Source of the DNA: Gloeobacterales cyanobacterium ES-bin-313
GTDB lineage: Bacteria > Cyanobacteriota > Cyanobacteriia > Gloeobacterales > Gloeobacteraceae
Length of the DNA: 55,208 nt
Reading direction: 5' to 3'
NCBI GenBank assembly: GCA_014379585.1
Contig: JACMLN010000046.1
Location: 1-55,208 of the forward strand
A program made the translations under genes and the position numbers. Under the pieces are notes generated by a model. It worked only from the letters and a program-made list of their open reading frames with translations, was not told the DNA's origin and did not search any database. Of this stretch, positions 9,219-17,459 are shown one piece after another; within the stretch, counting starts at the first letter, position 1, and each line of letters starts with the position of its first letter.

Positions 9219-9755
9219 ATGCTTTCTGGTGTCAATCTTTACCTCATCGGCATGATGGGGGCGGGCAAATCCACGGTGGGTCGTCTCCTCGCCGCCGAGT
9301 TGGGCTACGGTTTTCTTGATCTCGATACGCTGATCGAAAAAGTCAGTGGTCTCTCGATTCCCGAAATCTTTGCAAACCATGGGGAAGCGGCTTTTCGCAA
9401 GCTGGAGACGGACGTGCTTGCCCAAGTGGCTCCGTTTACGCGCATGGTGGTTGCTACCGGCGGCGGCGTGGTTGTCACCCAAGGCAACTGGGGGCACCTG
9501 CGCCATGGTGTTGTGCTCTGGCTTGATGCCAGTATCGAAACCCTTGTCGCACGCCTTGCAGAGTTTCCAGAAACGCGCCCCCTCCTGAGCGAGGCAGAGG
9601 ATCTTCAAGAACGCCTCACATCCCTCCTCGAAGCGCGGCGGAACCTCTATGCCCAAGCGGACGTATGCGTAGATGCCAACAGCCCTATCCCACTGCACGT
9701 CGCCCGCCACGCCCTAGAGAGGCTGGCTCTGCGCCTCGCCGAAGATCATGGATGA
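9219..9755 (+). CDS. aroK: Shikimate kinase
   Basis: Phosphorylates shikimate at O3 with ATP, the fifth step of the chorismate pathway, in the cytosol. At 178 residues it has the normal family length. The Walker A loop is G11-MMGAGKS-18. D34 and D36 (DLDTLIE) bind Mg and shikimate. AFRKLE carries the shikimate-binding arginine, followed by the GGG loop (ATGGGVV) and the lid arginine (RPLL). The 3' end overlaps the LpxB-like gene by eight bases, indicating an operon. Confidence 0.96.
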   Translation: MLSGVNLYLIGMMGAGKSTVGRLLAAELGYGFLDLDTLIEKVSGLSIPEIFANHGEAAFRKLETDVLAQVAPFTRMVVATGGGVVVTQGNWGHLRHGVVLWLDASIETLVARLAEFPETRPLLSEAEDLQERLTSLLEARRNLYAQADVCVDANSPIPLHVARHALERLALRLAEDHG

Positions 9756-11001
9756 TCTCGATGTTTTGATTCTCTCTAACGGGCCAGGAGAAGTGAATAC
9801 CTGGGTGCGTCCTGTGGTCGCAGAACTGGTGCAGCGTTGGCCAGGGGTACGCATCTCAGTCATTCTGGCTCCCGATGTGAATAGTTCTGGGCGAGAGGCG
9901 GAGATGGCGCGTCTTCTGCCCGGAGTGGATCGGGTACAAGCAGCCTCCCACTACATTCGATTTTTGCTCACAGGCCGCACTGCCGAAGTCTGGGACTGGC
10001 GACCACGGGGAATCGTGCTTTTTTTGGGCGGCGATCAGGGCTTTTCCGCTTTCATCGCCCGTCGCCTTTGTTATCCAATCGTCGCCTACGCCGAATGGCA
10101 AGTGCGTTGGCCGCGCTTCTTTGCTCGTTTCGGCCTGCGCGAAGACCAGGTGCGCAAGCGCTCCCCCAAAGAAACTTTTCCTGGTCAATTTCAAGTTGTC
10201 GGCGACTTGATGGCCGATGGTATGCAACCGACCCCAGAAGGCATGGCACAGGCCCGTGCCCAACTTGGCATCACATCAGCGGAAACCCTCGTTGCACTTT
10301 TACCGGGATCCAAGCCCCTAAAATTGTCTCTGGGGATTCCCTTGTTTATCGGTGTAGCCGAACAGATCCAAAAACTTCGCCCTGACGTGCGCTTTTATAT
10401 TCCGGTTGCTCCTGGACTGAAGGGCGAAGATCTCGCCTATTACGGACAACCCCAAAATAGAGATATTGCTCTGATGGGGGGCGTACCCTGTCGCCTAGAG
10501 CGCGATGGCAGTGATGAATGGCTCGTGACGCCCCAAGGAGCACGGGTGCAGTTGTCCTACGCCCGTCCCGCCTACAATCTCTTGGCCGCGAGCGACCTTG
10601 CCCTCACCACAGTCGGCGCAAACACCGCAGAGTTAGGTATGCTCGGTGTCCCGATGATCGTGGTCATTCCCACCAATCGCCTCGATGTGATGCGGGCTTG
10701 GGATGGTCTACCGGGACTATTGAGCAACTTGCCGGGAGTCGGTTCTGGCATTGCAACCTGGATCAACAAGCGCTTAAGCAGCAAGTTAGGGCTATTGGCG
10801 TGGCCGAATATTCGGGCGGGCCGCATGGTCGTTCCTGAACTGCGCGAAGTGATTACCGCCTCACAACTCGCCGTCATCACAGAAGAATGGCTCGATCAGC
10901 CAGAACGCCGCCAACATCTCCACACCGAACTCCAATCGGTCATGGGCAAGCGTGGTGCAGCGGCGGCCTTTGTACGTTTGGCAGAATCAGTGATAGCCTA
11001 A
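9748..11001 (+). CDS. Lipid-A-disaccharide synthase-related protein (LpxB-like)
   Basis: A 417-residue glycosyltransferase-B fold protein of the LpxB-related family conserved in cyanobacteria (TIGR03492 type). Visible features are [17 protein letters not shown] at the N-terminus (LpxB has a similar GE-x-S/N-G loop), [10 protein letters not shown], the sugar-nucleotide-side [13 protein letters not shown], and [21 protein letters not shown] with the acceptor-side TxGANTAE. True LpxB joins UDP-2,3-diacylglucosamine and lipid X. This branch is divergent and its substrate is not proven. It is followed 27 bases later by lpxD, which supports an envelope-lipid role. Confidence 0.85.
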   Translation: MDDLDVLILSNGPGEVNTWVRPVVAELVQRWPGVRISVILAPDVNSSGREAEMARLLPGVDRVQAASHYIRFLLTGRTAEVWDWRPRGIVLFLGGDQGFSAFIARRLCYPIVAYAEWQVRWPRFFARFGLREDQVRKRSPKETFPGQFQVVGDLMADGMQPTPEGMAQARAQLGITSAETLVALLPGSKPLKLSLGIPLFIGVAEQIQKLRPDVRFYIPVAPGLKGEDLAYYGQPQNRDIALMGGVPCRLERDGSDEWLVTPQGARVQLSYARPAYNLLAASDLALTTVGANTAELGMLGVPMIVVIPTNRLDVMRAWDGLPGLLSNLPGVGSGIATWINKRLSSKLGLLAWPNIRAGRMVVPELREVITASQLAVITEEWLDQPERRQHLHTELQSVMGKRGAAAAFVRLAESVIA

Positions 11002-11028
11002 AATTTGCCCATTTAGTCGCAGCCATCC

Positions 11029-12066
11029 ATGAAGCTTGGAGAGATCGCAGAGCACCTCGGGTGTGTCGTTGAAGGAAATGCTGAGATGGAAATTCTCGGC
11101 CTCGCTGCTTTACAACAAGCAGGGCCTGGGGAACTCAGCTTCTTGGATGGGCAAAAGTACATCTATTTACTCAAAACAACCCTTGCTTCGGCACTGATTT
11201 TGCCCCGTGACTTGCCGAGTCCAGGGGTTTCCTGCCTCAGGGTTGAGCATCCACGCCTTGCCTTTGCTAAAGCCCTCGCCCTGTTTTATCCCTCTCCTCT
11301 GCCGAAGCCGGGAATTCATCCCTCCGCTGTGCTAGGCGAGCGCGTACAAGTTGCCGAAAACGTCCATATCGGCGCCCACGTCGTCATTGGCGACGATTCA
11401 GTGATTGGCGAAGGCGCGATTCTTTACCCCAACTGCACGCTCTACAACAATGTCCGCATTGGTGCTCGCAGCGTACTACACGCCAACTGCATCCTCCATG
11501 CACGCACAGAAATTGGCGAAGAATGTATTATTCAGTCCGGGGCGGTGATCGGCGGTGAGGGCTTCGGTTTTGTCCCGCTGGGCGATGGTACTTGGCACAA
11601 GATGCCCCAAGCAGGACATGTCATTCTCGAAAACCGCGTCGAAATCGGCTCCAACACGACCATTGACCGTCCAGCCGTCGGTTTTACCCGCATCGGTAGT
11701 GGCACCAAAATCGACAACTTAGTCATGATCGGCCACGGCTGCAACTTAGAGACCAACTGTCTTTTGGTCTCCCAGGTCGGCTTGGCTGGTGGGGTACATC
11801 TTGGGCACAACGTCGTTTTAGCCGGACAAGTTGGGATCGCGGATCACGTCGAAATTGGCGACCGGGTCGTCGCCACCGCCAAGTCAGGCATTCCTGGGGA
11901 TATCGAATCAGGAGCGATGGTCTCCGGTTATCCAGCCATTGCCCATCCACTGTTTTTGCGGGCAGCAACGATCTTCCGGCGACTGCCTGAGATGTACCAG
12001 ACCATTCGTGAACTCCAACGCAAACTAGGCGACCTCCAAAAAAAGGTAGATGGGGATCGTTCCTGA
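11029..12066 (+). CDS. lpxD: UDP-3-O-acylglucosamine N-acyltransferase
   Basis: Third enzyme of lipid A synthesis, which adds the N-linked acyl chain to UDP-3-O-acylglucosamine from acyl-ACP. At 345 residues it has the expected three parts: an N-terminal uridine-binding domain (MKLGEIAEHLGCVVEG), then a left-handed beta-helix of hexapeptide repeats from about residue 100 (IHPSAVLGERV, NVHIGAHVVIGDD), and a C-terminal helix. Catalytic histidine H236 is in VMIGHGCNLE. Many cyanobacteria carry lpx-type genes without canonical lipid A, so the product may be modified. It is in line with the LpxB-like gene; its end precedes the small HLIP gene. Confidence 0.95.
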   Translation: MKLGEIAEHLGCVVEGNAEMEILGLAALQQAGPGELSFLDGQKYIYLLKTTLASALILPRDLPSPGVSCLRVEHPRLAFAKALALFYPSPLPKPGIHPSAVLGERVQVAENVHIGAHVVIGDDSVIGEGAILYPNCTLYNNVRIGARSVLHANCILHARTEIGEECIIQSGAVIGGEGFGFVPLGDGTWHKMPQAGHVILENRVEIGSNTTIDRPAVGFTRIGSGTKIDNLVMIGHGCNLETNCLLVSQVGLAGGVHLGHNVVLAGQVGIADHVEIGDRVVATAKSGIPGDIESGAMVSGYPAIAHPLFLRAATIFRRLPEMYQTIRELQRKLGDLQKKVDGDRS

Positions 12067-12100
12067 GTGTTACCTTCGAGTGAATGCGCAATTTGGGGAT

Positions 12101-12256
12101 ATGGTGGTGATTCGTAAAGAGAAAGTAAGTATGTTTGGCTTTACACCCTTTGCTGAACAGTTAAACGGAAGACTGGCAATGATCGGATTTTTGATTATCT
12201 TTCTCCTTGAGATGCAGTCGGGTCAGAGTATTGTTCACTGGTTAGGACTGCGCTAG
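12101..12256 (+). CDS. High-light-inducible / CAB-like small protein (HLIP)
   Basis: A one-helix thylakoid protein of about 51 residues with the chlorophyll-binding signature E-x-x-N-G-R-x-A-M-x-G-F (EQLNGRLAMIGF) followed by a hydrophobic helix (LIIFLLEMQSG). Hlips bind chlorophyll and carotenoid and protect photosystem assembly under excess light. The N-terminus is uncertain: ATG 12101, GTG 12104/12107 and ATG 12131 (MFGFTPF, 41 residues) are all possible. It lies between lpxD and maf, with only three bases before the maf start, so it is probably co-transcribed with maf. It is direct evidence that the host is oxygenic and photosynthetic. Confidence 0.88.
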   Translation: MVVIRKEKVSMFGFTPFAEQLNGRLAMIGFLIIFLLEMQSGQSIVHWLGLR

Positions 12257-12259
12257 ATA

Positions 12260-12832
12260 ATGGCCATTAGTCTCATTCTTGCTTCTCAATCTCCCCGCCG
12301 TCGCGAACTTTTACAGCAACTCGGCATTCAATTTTCGGTCGTACCCAGTGCCTTTGAAGAGCAGATGGGCACACGCTTTGCACCGGGTACACTTGTAGAA
12401 CAAAATGCCCTTGGCAAATCCCTGGATGTCCAAAAGAAATATCCCAATGCGTTAATTCTTGGAGCGGATACCATCGTCGTGATCAACGGCAATGTCGTCG
12501 GCAAACCGATCGATCAAGAAGATGCTGTCAAAATGTTGCAGTCTATGGAAGGAAGACACCACACTGTGCATACAGGCGTGGCTTTGCTTGAAAAGGATCG
12601 TTGGTGTGTTCGAAGCCGAGTAACCCGTGTCCTGATGCGTCCATTGACCGAGGCTCAGATCAGAGCCTACGTTGCCACAGGCGAACCGATGGACAAAGCT
12701 GGTTCCTACGCCATTCAAGGCATTGGCTCAACTTTTGTTGACGCGATTGAAGGTTGCTACACCAACGTCGTCGGTCTTTCATTGCCTCTGCTATTCGATA
12801 TGCTCAAAGAGTTTGACCGGGTTTTGTTTTAA
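12260..12832 (+). CDS. maf: Maf-like nucleotide pyrophosphatase
   Basis: A 190-residue Maf/HAM1-fold protein, which hydrolyses non-canonical or pyrimidine nucleoside triphosphates to monophosphates (house-cleaning) and has been linked to septum control. The N-terminal ILASQSPRRRELL is the phosphate-binding signature. ILGADTIVV holds the catalytic aspartate and GKPIDQEDA follows. KAGSYAIQG near the C-terminus is the second conserved block. The order of motifs and the length match the family. It follows the HLIP gene by three bases and converges on the YdcF gene. Confidence 0.93.
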   Translation: MAISLILASQSPRRRELLQQLGIQFSVVPSAFEEQMGTRFAPGTLVEQNALGKSLDVQKKYPNALILGADTIVVINGNVVGKPIDQEDAVKMLQSMEGRHHTVHTGVALLEKDRWCVRSRVTRVLMRPLTEAQIRAYVATGEPMDKAGSYAIQGIGSTFVDAIEGCYTNVVGLSLPLLFDMLKEFDRVLF

Positions 12833-12859
12833 ATCCAGCGTTTCTAAGCGTGGGCTAGT

Positions 12860-13642
12860 TCATGCCCATCCTCTTAGGCGGTAGGCAAACAATCCGACCC
12901 ATTCTTTCAAGGCAAGCGTGGAATCATTTAGGGCTTGTGCACTAGGCAAGATCGCCAACAGTGGATCTTCAGCCCCGTCCCCTGATCGAAAATCTGTTGT
13001 CGCTGGGATGACAGTAAATCCAATCTTGCGGAAGATCGCTACAGACCGTGGCATATGAAAAGCAGAAGTAACCAACAAGATCTGCTTTATCCCTTTTGGT
13101 TGTAAAACTGCCAAGCTATTCCTTGCATTTTCGTAAGTATTTCTAGAAGTTGTTTCAGTAAGCAGTCCTTCTTTGGGAACGCCAAATTCAACGGCAAGTT
13201 GGGCCATCAACTGCGACTCTGGCGGGAGGTCACTTGGCCCCAAAAAATCGATATTGCCGCCAGACATCAAGATAAGCGGTGCTTTTTTGGCTTTATAGAG
13301 ACGTGATGCATGTAAGATTCTGTCGCTCGAATCCGTCAACTCGATATCCCGATGGTGAGAGTTCGGGAAAGCGATACTTCCACCAAGCACAACAATCGCC
13401 TGAGCCTTGGGCAATTTTTCAATAGGAATCTCAGGGTACTGGTCTTCGAGGCTATCGAGCAGCCACATGGAGACGACTGGTGCACTAAAAAACAGAAGGA
13501 TAAAAACAGAAAGACTAATCGAAGAAACCGCCCAACGTAGACGTTTTCGCCAAATCCAGAACAGTCCCAACAGCGTCAAGAACGTTGACAGCCCGATCGG
13601 ATAGAAAAACAGCGGGATAATCTTGCTGAGATAGAGAAACAT
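12860..13642 (-). CDS. YdcF/DUF218 family membrane protein
   Basis: A 260-residue protein with two N-terminal membrane helices (PLFFYPIGLSTFLTLLGLFW, and a second around residues 37-58). A DUF218 domain follows: AIVVLGGSIAF, LILMSGGN, ETTSRNTYENARNS, LLVTSAFHMPRSVAIFRKIG. This is the SanA/YdcF/ElyC fold. ElyC acts in peptidoglycan and envelope maintenance in E. coli, and the active face of the family is predicted to sit outside the membrane. The substrate is unknown here. It converges on maf and is transcribed away from the tRNA. Confidence 0.9.
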   Translation of the reverse strand: MFLYLSKIIPLFFYPIGLSTFLTLLGLFWIWRKRLRWAVSSISLSVFILLFFSAPVVSMWLLDSLEDQYPEIPIEKLPKAQAIVVLGGSIAFPNSHHRDIELTDSSDRILHASRLYKAKKAPLILMSGGNIDFLGPSDLPPESQLMAQLAVEFGVPKEGLLTETTSRNTYENARNSLAVLQPKGIKQILLVTSAFHMPRSVAIFRKIGFTVIPATTDFRSGDGAEDPLLAILPSAQALNDSTLALKEWVGLFAYRLRGWA

Positions 13643-13749
13643 ATTTTAGATCTCCAGCCAACCCCACTAGCTTACTCTGTAGCTTTTCGATGGAAAATCT
13701 GAAGACCTGCTAGGCGATCACAGAGTGAGGAGCTAAGATGATCAACGTT

Positions 13750-13821
13750 GCCGATGTGGCTCAGGGGTAGAGCATTCGATTCGTAATCGAACGGTCGCGA
13801 GTTCGAATCTCGCCATCGGCT
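13750..13821 (+). tRNA. tRNA-Thr (anticodon CGU)
   Basis: A full cloverleaf can be folded. The acceptor stem is GCCGATG/CATCGGC (13750-13756 with 13814-13820) and the D arm is GCTC/GAGC. The anticodon stem TTCGA/TCGAA has loop TTCGTAA, giving anticodon CGT, which reads ACG (threonine). The T arm is GCGAG/CTCGC with loop TTCGAAT. The discriminator is T13821. No CCA is encoded. Confidence 0.97.
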
Positions 13822-13918
13822 TAAATCAGAATTCTCTTTCTGAGCAGGTTTTATAGTATTTAGCCATTAGCACCATGCAGTGCTCTTGATTCTGCAGCTT
13901 TAGAATTCATTTTTTGAG

Positions 13919-14374
13919 CTATCTCTGGCGGTTGCGCAGTTCCTCAATGAGATCGCGGATAGCATCTAGAGCACTTCGTGCCCAAAAGGCTGATTCGCGA
14001 GCAGCAAGAGCCGATTCGCGGGCTGCTTCTGCTGCCGCTTGGGAAGCGCGGGCATTCTCAGAAACTGAACGAGTCATCTCGCCAACCATCCTGGCCAAAC
14101 GTTCAATGTATTTGCCCTGCCGCTGTGTTGACTGTTCTAGCCGATCAATGGACTCACTTTGGCGCTGTGTTGACTGTTCTAGCCGATCAATAGATTCACT
14201 TTGGCGCTGTGTTGACTGCACGAGCTGTTCGATGGATTCGCGTTGCTGTCGAGATGCCTCAGCATTCTGTCGTGATGCCTCAGCACTCTGTCGCGCTATT
14301 TCCGCATTTTCACGAGTAGCTTCCACCAATGCCATCAAAGTCATATCTAGTCTTGCTTCCATATCTCTGCCCAC
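13919..14374 (-). CDS. Coiled-coil protein with 14-residue repeats
   Basis: A 151-residue, Arg/Glu/Gln/Ser-rich protein predicted to be almost entirely alpha-helical. The centre holds three copies of a double heptad (STQRQSESIDRLEQ and variants). An upstream shorter repeat, AEASRQN/AEASRQQ, and a C-terminal Ala-rich segment (AAAEAARESALAARESA) are also seven-residue periodic. No signal peptide or membrane helix is seen. Similar short Gln/Ser coiled coils are common in cyanobacteria without known function. It stands alone between the tRNA and the CDF transporter. Confidence 0.72.
   Translation of the reverse strand: MGRDMEARLDMTLMALVEATRENAEIARQSAEASRQNAEASRQQRESIEQLVQSTQRQSESIDRLEQSTQRQSESIDRLEQSTQRQGKYIERLARMVGEMTRSVSENARASQAAAEAARESALAARESAFWARSALDAIRDLIEELRNRQR
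14121..14246. repeat. Three tandem 42-bp units inside the coiled-coil gene
   Basis: Units begin at 14121, 14163 and 14205, each opening with CGCTGTGTTGACTG. The first two differ at few positions; the third diverges in its second half. The period equals 14 codons, so repeat-number changes would keep the reading frame and lengthen the coil by two heptads. A further 21-bp repeat (GATGCCTCAGCATTCTG type) lies just downstream, near 14255-14300. Confidence 0.85.
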
Positions 14375-14489
14375 CTAGTCCTTCAATAAAAACACATCCC
14401 CAAGGCAACAATGAGATTCCAGACAGCGCCGCACAGCCAAAATATTTGTGGTGAATGCACGCTCGAATTGCCATAGCTACACAAGGGCT

Positions 14490-15401
14490 TCAGATGCGCT
14501 TTTTTCCGTGGCTGCGCAGTTCGGCATCTGTCCATGAAACTGGATCTTCGACTGGTTCAAGGTGGGTATCTACGTCGGTCATTGGCAAAGCAGCAGTGAT
14601 CGCCTGTTCAATTTCTTCGCAGAGATCATGGCCTTTTTGGATACTCCAAACGCCAGGCACTAATACATGAAAACTGACAAAGCGTTGAGAGGCAGCAGCG
14701 CGGGTGCGGAGGGCATGAAATTGAATGCCATCTCTTTCGTAGGGAGCTAGAATTTCGGTAATGATCGCAATCTCTACTTCAGGCAAGGAACTGTCTAGAA
14801 GACCATTGGCGGTCTCTCGCATCAAACGCAGTCCTGTCCAAACAATATTGACAGCGACCAAAAGCGCAATGAGCGGATCGAGAAATGTCCAGCCTGTGAG
14901 TTGAACCAAGAGCAAACCAATAACCACTCCCCCAGAAGTCCAGACATCGGTCATTAGGTGATGCCCATCGGCGGTAAGTGCTAGGGCCCGTAGTCGCTTT
15001 CCCGCTTTGATCAAGGTTAAGCCGACAACACCATTGATCGCAGACGAAAGGATGGAGAGCAATAAACCATAGCCGATCTGCTCAACGAGCTGTGGGTGAA
15101 AAAATCTAGGAACGGCGATGTAGATAATCCCCACCGCAGCGAGCAAAATACAGGCACCTTCAAGGCCACTAGAAAAGTATTCTGCCTTGGAATGCCCAAA
15201 AGGATGCTCTTTGTCCGGGGGTTGGGCTGCGAGGGTTAAAGCCCAGAGTGCAACCCCAGCTGTGATCAAGTTGATCACAGACTCAGCGGCATCGGAGAGT
15301 AAACCAACGGAGCCTGTCAGTGTGTAAGCTGCAAACTTGAGGGCAATTGTTGCTACTGCCGCCGCCAAAGAAAGTAAAGCGTAAGGTCGCGTTGCATCCA
15401 C
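14490..15401 (-). CDS. Cation diffusion facilitator (CDF) transporter
   Basis: A divalent-metal/proton antiporter of the inner membrane, about 303 residues with six predicted helices. Motifs are GLLSDAAESVINL in helix 2, HPFGHSKAEYFSS after it, and ADGHHLMTDVWTS in helix 5 with the HxxxD metal site. A C-terminal cytoplasmic domain (FHALRTRAAASQRFVSFH, VDTHLEP) follows. The helix-2 site is D-A-A-E rather than the DxxxD of zinc exporters such as YiiP, so metal specificity cannot be read. The GTG start at 15401 (preceded by GAGAAG) gives a normal family length and avoids overlap with the HD gene upstream; a longer frame reaches 15515. Confidence 0.88.
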   Translation of the reverse strand: MDATRPYALLSLAAAVATIALKFAAYTLTGSVGLLSDAAESVINLITAGVALWALTLAAQPPDKEHPFGHSKAEYFSSGLEGACILLAAVGIIYIAVPRFFHPQLVEQIGYGLLLSILSSAINGVVGLTLIKAGKRLRALALTADGHHLMTDVWTSGGVVIGLLLVQLTGWTFLDPLIALLVAVNIVWTGLRLMRETANGLLDSSLPEVEIAIITEILAPYERDGIQFHALRTRAAASQRFVSFHVLVPGVWSIQKGHDLCEEIEQAITAALPMTDVDTHLEPVEDPVSWTDAELRSHGKKRI

Positions 15402-15429
15402 CAAGCTTCTCAGGAAAACAGCCCCAAGG

Positions 15430-15861
15430 CTAACATTTCTGAAGTGCGGCCTGTAGCTTTGGTAAAATTTCTCTGTACTTTTCGAGACGCTGCCAATCTT
15501 TCTGGGTCGGTTCAATGATGCGCGCCATGTTCATGTTGTCCGACATGTCGGCGATCTTGACACGCAACGCGATCGGATTGGCGATGACGCGCTCTAAATA
15601 AGTTTCGTAGGCTTCCCCCTCGCGCTTCGTGATGGCGTCGATGGCAGCGACGATCTGTGCTCCAAATCCTGCATCTACAAGCTGAGCAAGCGTCAAATCG
15701 CTATCTTCGATAGCATCGTGGAGCACACCAACGATGCGCTCCATTTCAGAATGCATACTCCCCATGACCCGCAGTGGATGTTCGATATAGGGTTTACCTG
15801 CTTTATCGACTTGGCCTTGATGAGCCTGTTCGGCAAGCGCAATGGCGTGGGTAAGATCCAT
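15430..15861 (-). CDS. Small HD-domain protein, probable ppGpp hydrolase (SAH/MESH1-like)
   Basis: A 143-residue protein matching the hydrolase half of RelA/SpoT: ALAEQAHQGQVDKAGKPYIE, HPLRVM, VGVLHDAIEDSDLTLAQL (HD and ED metal/catalytic residues), AIDAITKREGE, and VKIADMSDNMNMAR (KxxDxxxN). There is no synthetase or TGS domain. Stand-alone proteins of this type remove the 3'-pyrophosphate of (p)ppGpp. GGAGGA four bases before the ATG at 15861 settles the start, although the frame is open further upstream. It is divergent from comFB and 28 bases upstream of the CDF gene. Confidence 0.85.
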   Translation of the reverse strand: MDLTHAIALAEQAHQGQVDKAGKPYIEHPLRVMGSMHSEMERIVGVLHDAIEDSDLTLAQLVDAGFGAQIVAAIDAITKREGEAYETYLERVIANPIALRVKIADMSDNMNMARIIEPTQKDWQRLEKYREILPKLQAALQKC

Positions 15862-16002
15862 TTTCCTCCGACCACTTTTCGCAACCATCCTAGCTTCGCA
15901 ATCTTCACAAAATACGTGGCGGATCTTTACACCAGCGTCATTTCGGCATTGGGAAAGTTTGCGAGAATGCTTGGGTGGATTATTCTCGTTTAGCAACCTC
16001 TC

Positions 16003-16392
16003 ATGAAACAACTCACTCCAGATAAATCCGCAAAGAAAAATTCCAGACGCAAGCGCTACGTCAATGTGATGGAACAATTAGTCCGTCAAGAGACAGAAAG
16101 ACAGCATGCCGAACTTCCGGAATACATTCAGCAAAAACTGGACTGTACTGACGTTGAAGCGTGGGCACTTAACCATCTGCCAGCGCGCTATGCCACTGGA
16201 GTGAACGGGGTGCAAGTCTTGAAAAATCGCCTACTGGATATGTACCAAGAATTAATTACGATTACCGTACAGCAAGCGATCGAAGTCGTGACCCGCAATA
16301 GTCGCCCCCCAGGCGATCCTTACCTCCCAGGCAATGATGATCCGCTTTTTGGTACAGAGAATATGCCGCTGGATCTCGGCACTTGGAGCTAG
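16003..16392 (+). CDS. ComFB-family protein
   Basis: A 129-residue protein with the ComFB core (PF10719): VNVMEQLVRQE, then DVEAWALNHLPARYATGVNG and an amphipathic helix (QELITITVQQAIEVV). ComFB was named after a Bacillus late-competence operon. Cyanobacterial members have recently been described as cyclic di-nucleotide (c-di-AMP/c-di-GMP) receptors linked to competence and motility. The N-terminus is very basic (KSAKKNSRRKR) and the C-terminal tail is Pro/Gly/Asp-rich. It is divergent from the ppGpp-hydrolase-like gene, and the c-di-AMP synthase cdaA is in the same window. ATG start without a clear Shine-Dalgarno. Confidence 0.85.
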   Translation: MKQLTPDKSAKKNSRRKRYVNVMEQLVRQETERQHAELPEYIQQKLDCTDVEAWALNHLPARYATGVNGVQVLKNRLLDMYQELITITVQQAIEVVTRNSRPPGDPYLPGNDDPLFGTENMPLDLGTWS

Positions 16393-16433
16393 AGGGCTTG
16401 CATTCCCTCTAAGCGCGGTGCCATGCTGGGTTG

Positions 16434-17450
16434 ATGCCCTATCAACCCGCTGAATGGTTTCCCCACCGCGCCTGTTGGCTGGCGTGGCCGAGCGACAGCA
16501 GTTTGTGGTGCGAGAATTTGCCCTTGGCACAAGCAGAGTTCATCGCACTGTGTCAGGCAATCGCCGATGTGGATCCGGGGACAGGTCTTTCGAAGGGAGA
16601 AGTCCTGAAGGTTTTGGTTCCCGATCCAGCCAGTGAAGCCGCCGCCAAAACGGCTCTGACTGGAATACCAGTGGATTTTTATCGCATTCCGTTTGGAGAT
16701 ATTTGGTTGCGGGATATCGCCCCGATTTTTGTGCAGGAAGCTGGGCAGGTGCTCACAGCCTGTTTTCGGTTTAATGGTTGGGGTGGGAAATATATCCTTG
16801 ACCATGACGCTGAAGTGGCAGAAGCGATTGCTCAGGCAGTCGGCTTAGAATCGCGCCGATGCGATTGGGTACTCGAAGGTGGCTCTATCGAAGTTGATGG
16901 TGAGGGAACTTGCCTAACGACCCGTCAATGCCTACTCAATCCCAACCGCAATCGTGATTTCGATCAAACTGAAATTGAAACGCGATTGTCCCAAGATCTG
17001 GGGATCAAAAAGGTATTGTGGCTCGATGAAGGGCTACTGAACGATCATACGGATGGCCATATTGATACTTTGGCGCGCTTCGTCGCCCCTGGTGTGGTGC
17101 TGTGCATGGAAGCCCGCGACCCCAACGATCCAAATCACGCCGTCCTTGCTCAGATTGCCGCAGACTTGAAAAATTTTACCGATGCCCAAGGGCGCACCTT
17201 AAAAGTAGTGCAAGTGCCTTCTCCCGGCTTAATTCTGGATGAAGAGGGCGAGGTCATGCCAGCGAGTTACGTCAACTTCTACATCGGCAATCGTGTCGTC
17301 GTTGTCCCAACCTACGGCACTCCCTGGGATGACGAAGCGGTAGAAATTATTAGTCAATACTTTCCTGGTCGGCGCACTGTTGGACTTTCAGCGAGAGCCA
17401 TCTTGGCTGGGGGCGGCGCTTTTCACTGTATTACCCAACAACAAATCTGA
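16434..17450 (+). CDS. aguA: Agmatine deiminase
   Basis: Converts agmatine to N-carbamoylputrescine and ammonia. A 338-residue protein of the guanidino-group-modifying (pentein) fold. The opening is PAEWFPHRACWLAWPS. FGDIWLRDIAPIF carries a catalytic aspartate. The EGGSIEVDGEGT and LLNDHTDGHIDTLARF blocks hold the Glu and His. The nucleophile C332 is in GGGAFHCITQQQ at the C-terminus. The start is ATG 16434, just after an in-frame TTG. It lies nine bases before aguB, so the two form a putrescine operon. Confidence 0.96.
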   Translation: MPYQPAEWFPHRACWLAWPSDSSLWCENLPLAQAEFIALCQAIADVDPGTGLSKGEVLKVLVPDPASEAAAKTALTGIPVDFYRIPFGDIWLRDIAPIFVQEAGQVLTACFRFNGWGGKYILDHDAEVAEAIAQAVGLESRRCDWVLEGGSIEVDGEGTCLTTRQCLLNPNRNRDFDQTEIETRLSQDLGIKKVLWLDEGLLNDHTDGHIDTLARFVAPGVVLCMEARDPNDPNHAVLAQIAADLKNFTDAQGRTLKVVQVPSPGLILDEEGEVMPASYVNFYIGNRVVVVPTYGTPWDDEAVEIISQYFPGRRTVGLSARAILAGGGAFHCITQQQI

Positions 17451-17459
17451 GGATCTTGC

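Noticed and set aside
9108-9710. 200-codon reverse frame opposite aroK
   Set aside because: It is antisense to a clear shikimate kinase and its composition mirrors the sense codon bias.
14121-14300. Possible CRISPR array
   Set aside because: The repeats are contiguous, in frame with a coiled-coil gene, and have no unique spacers.
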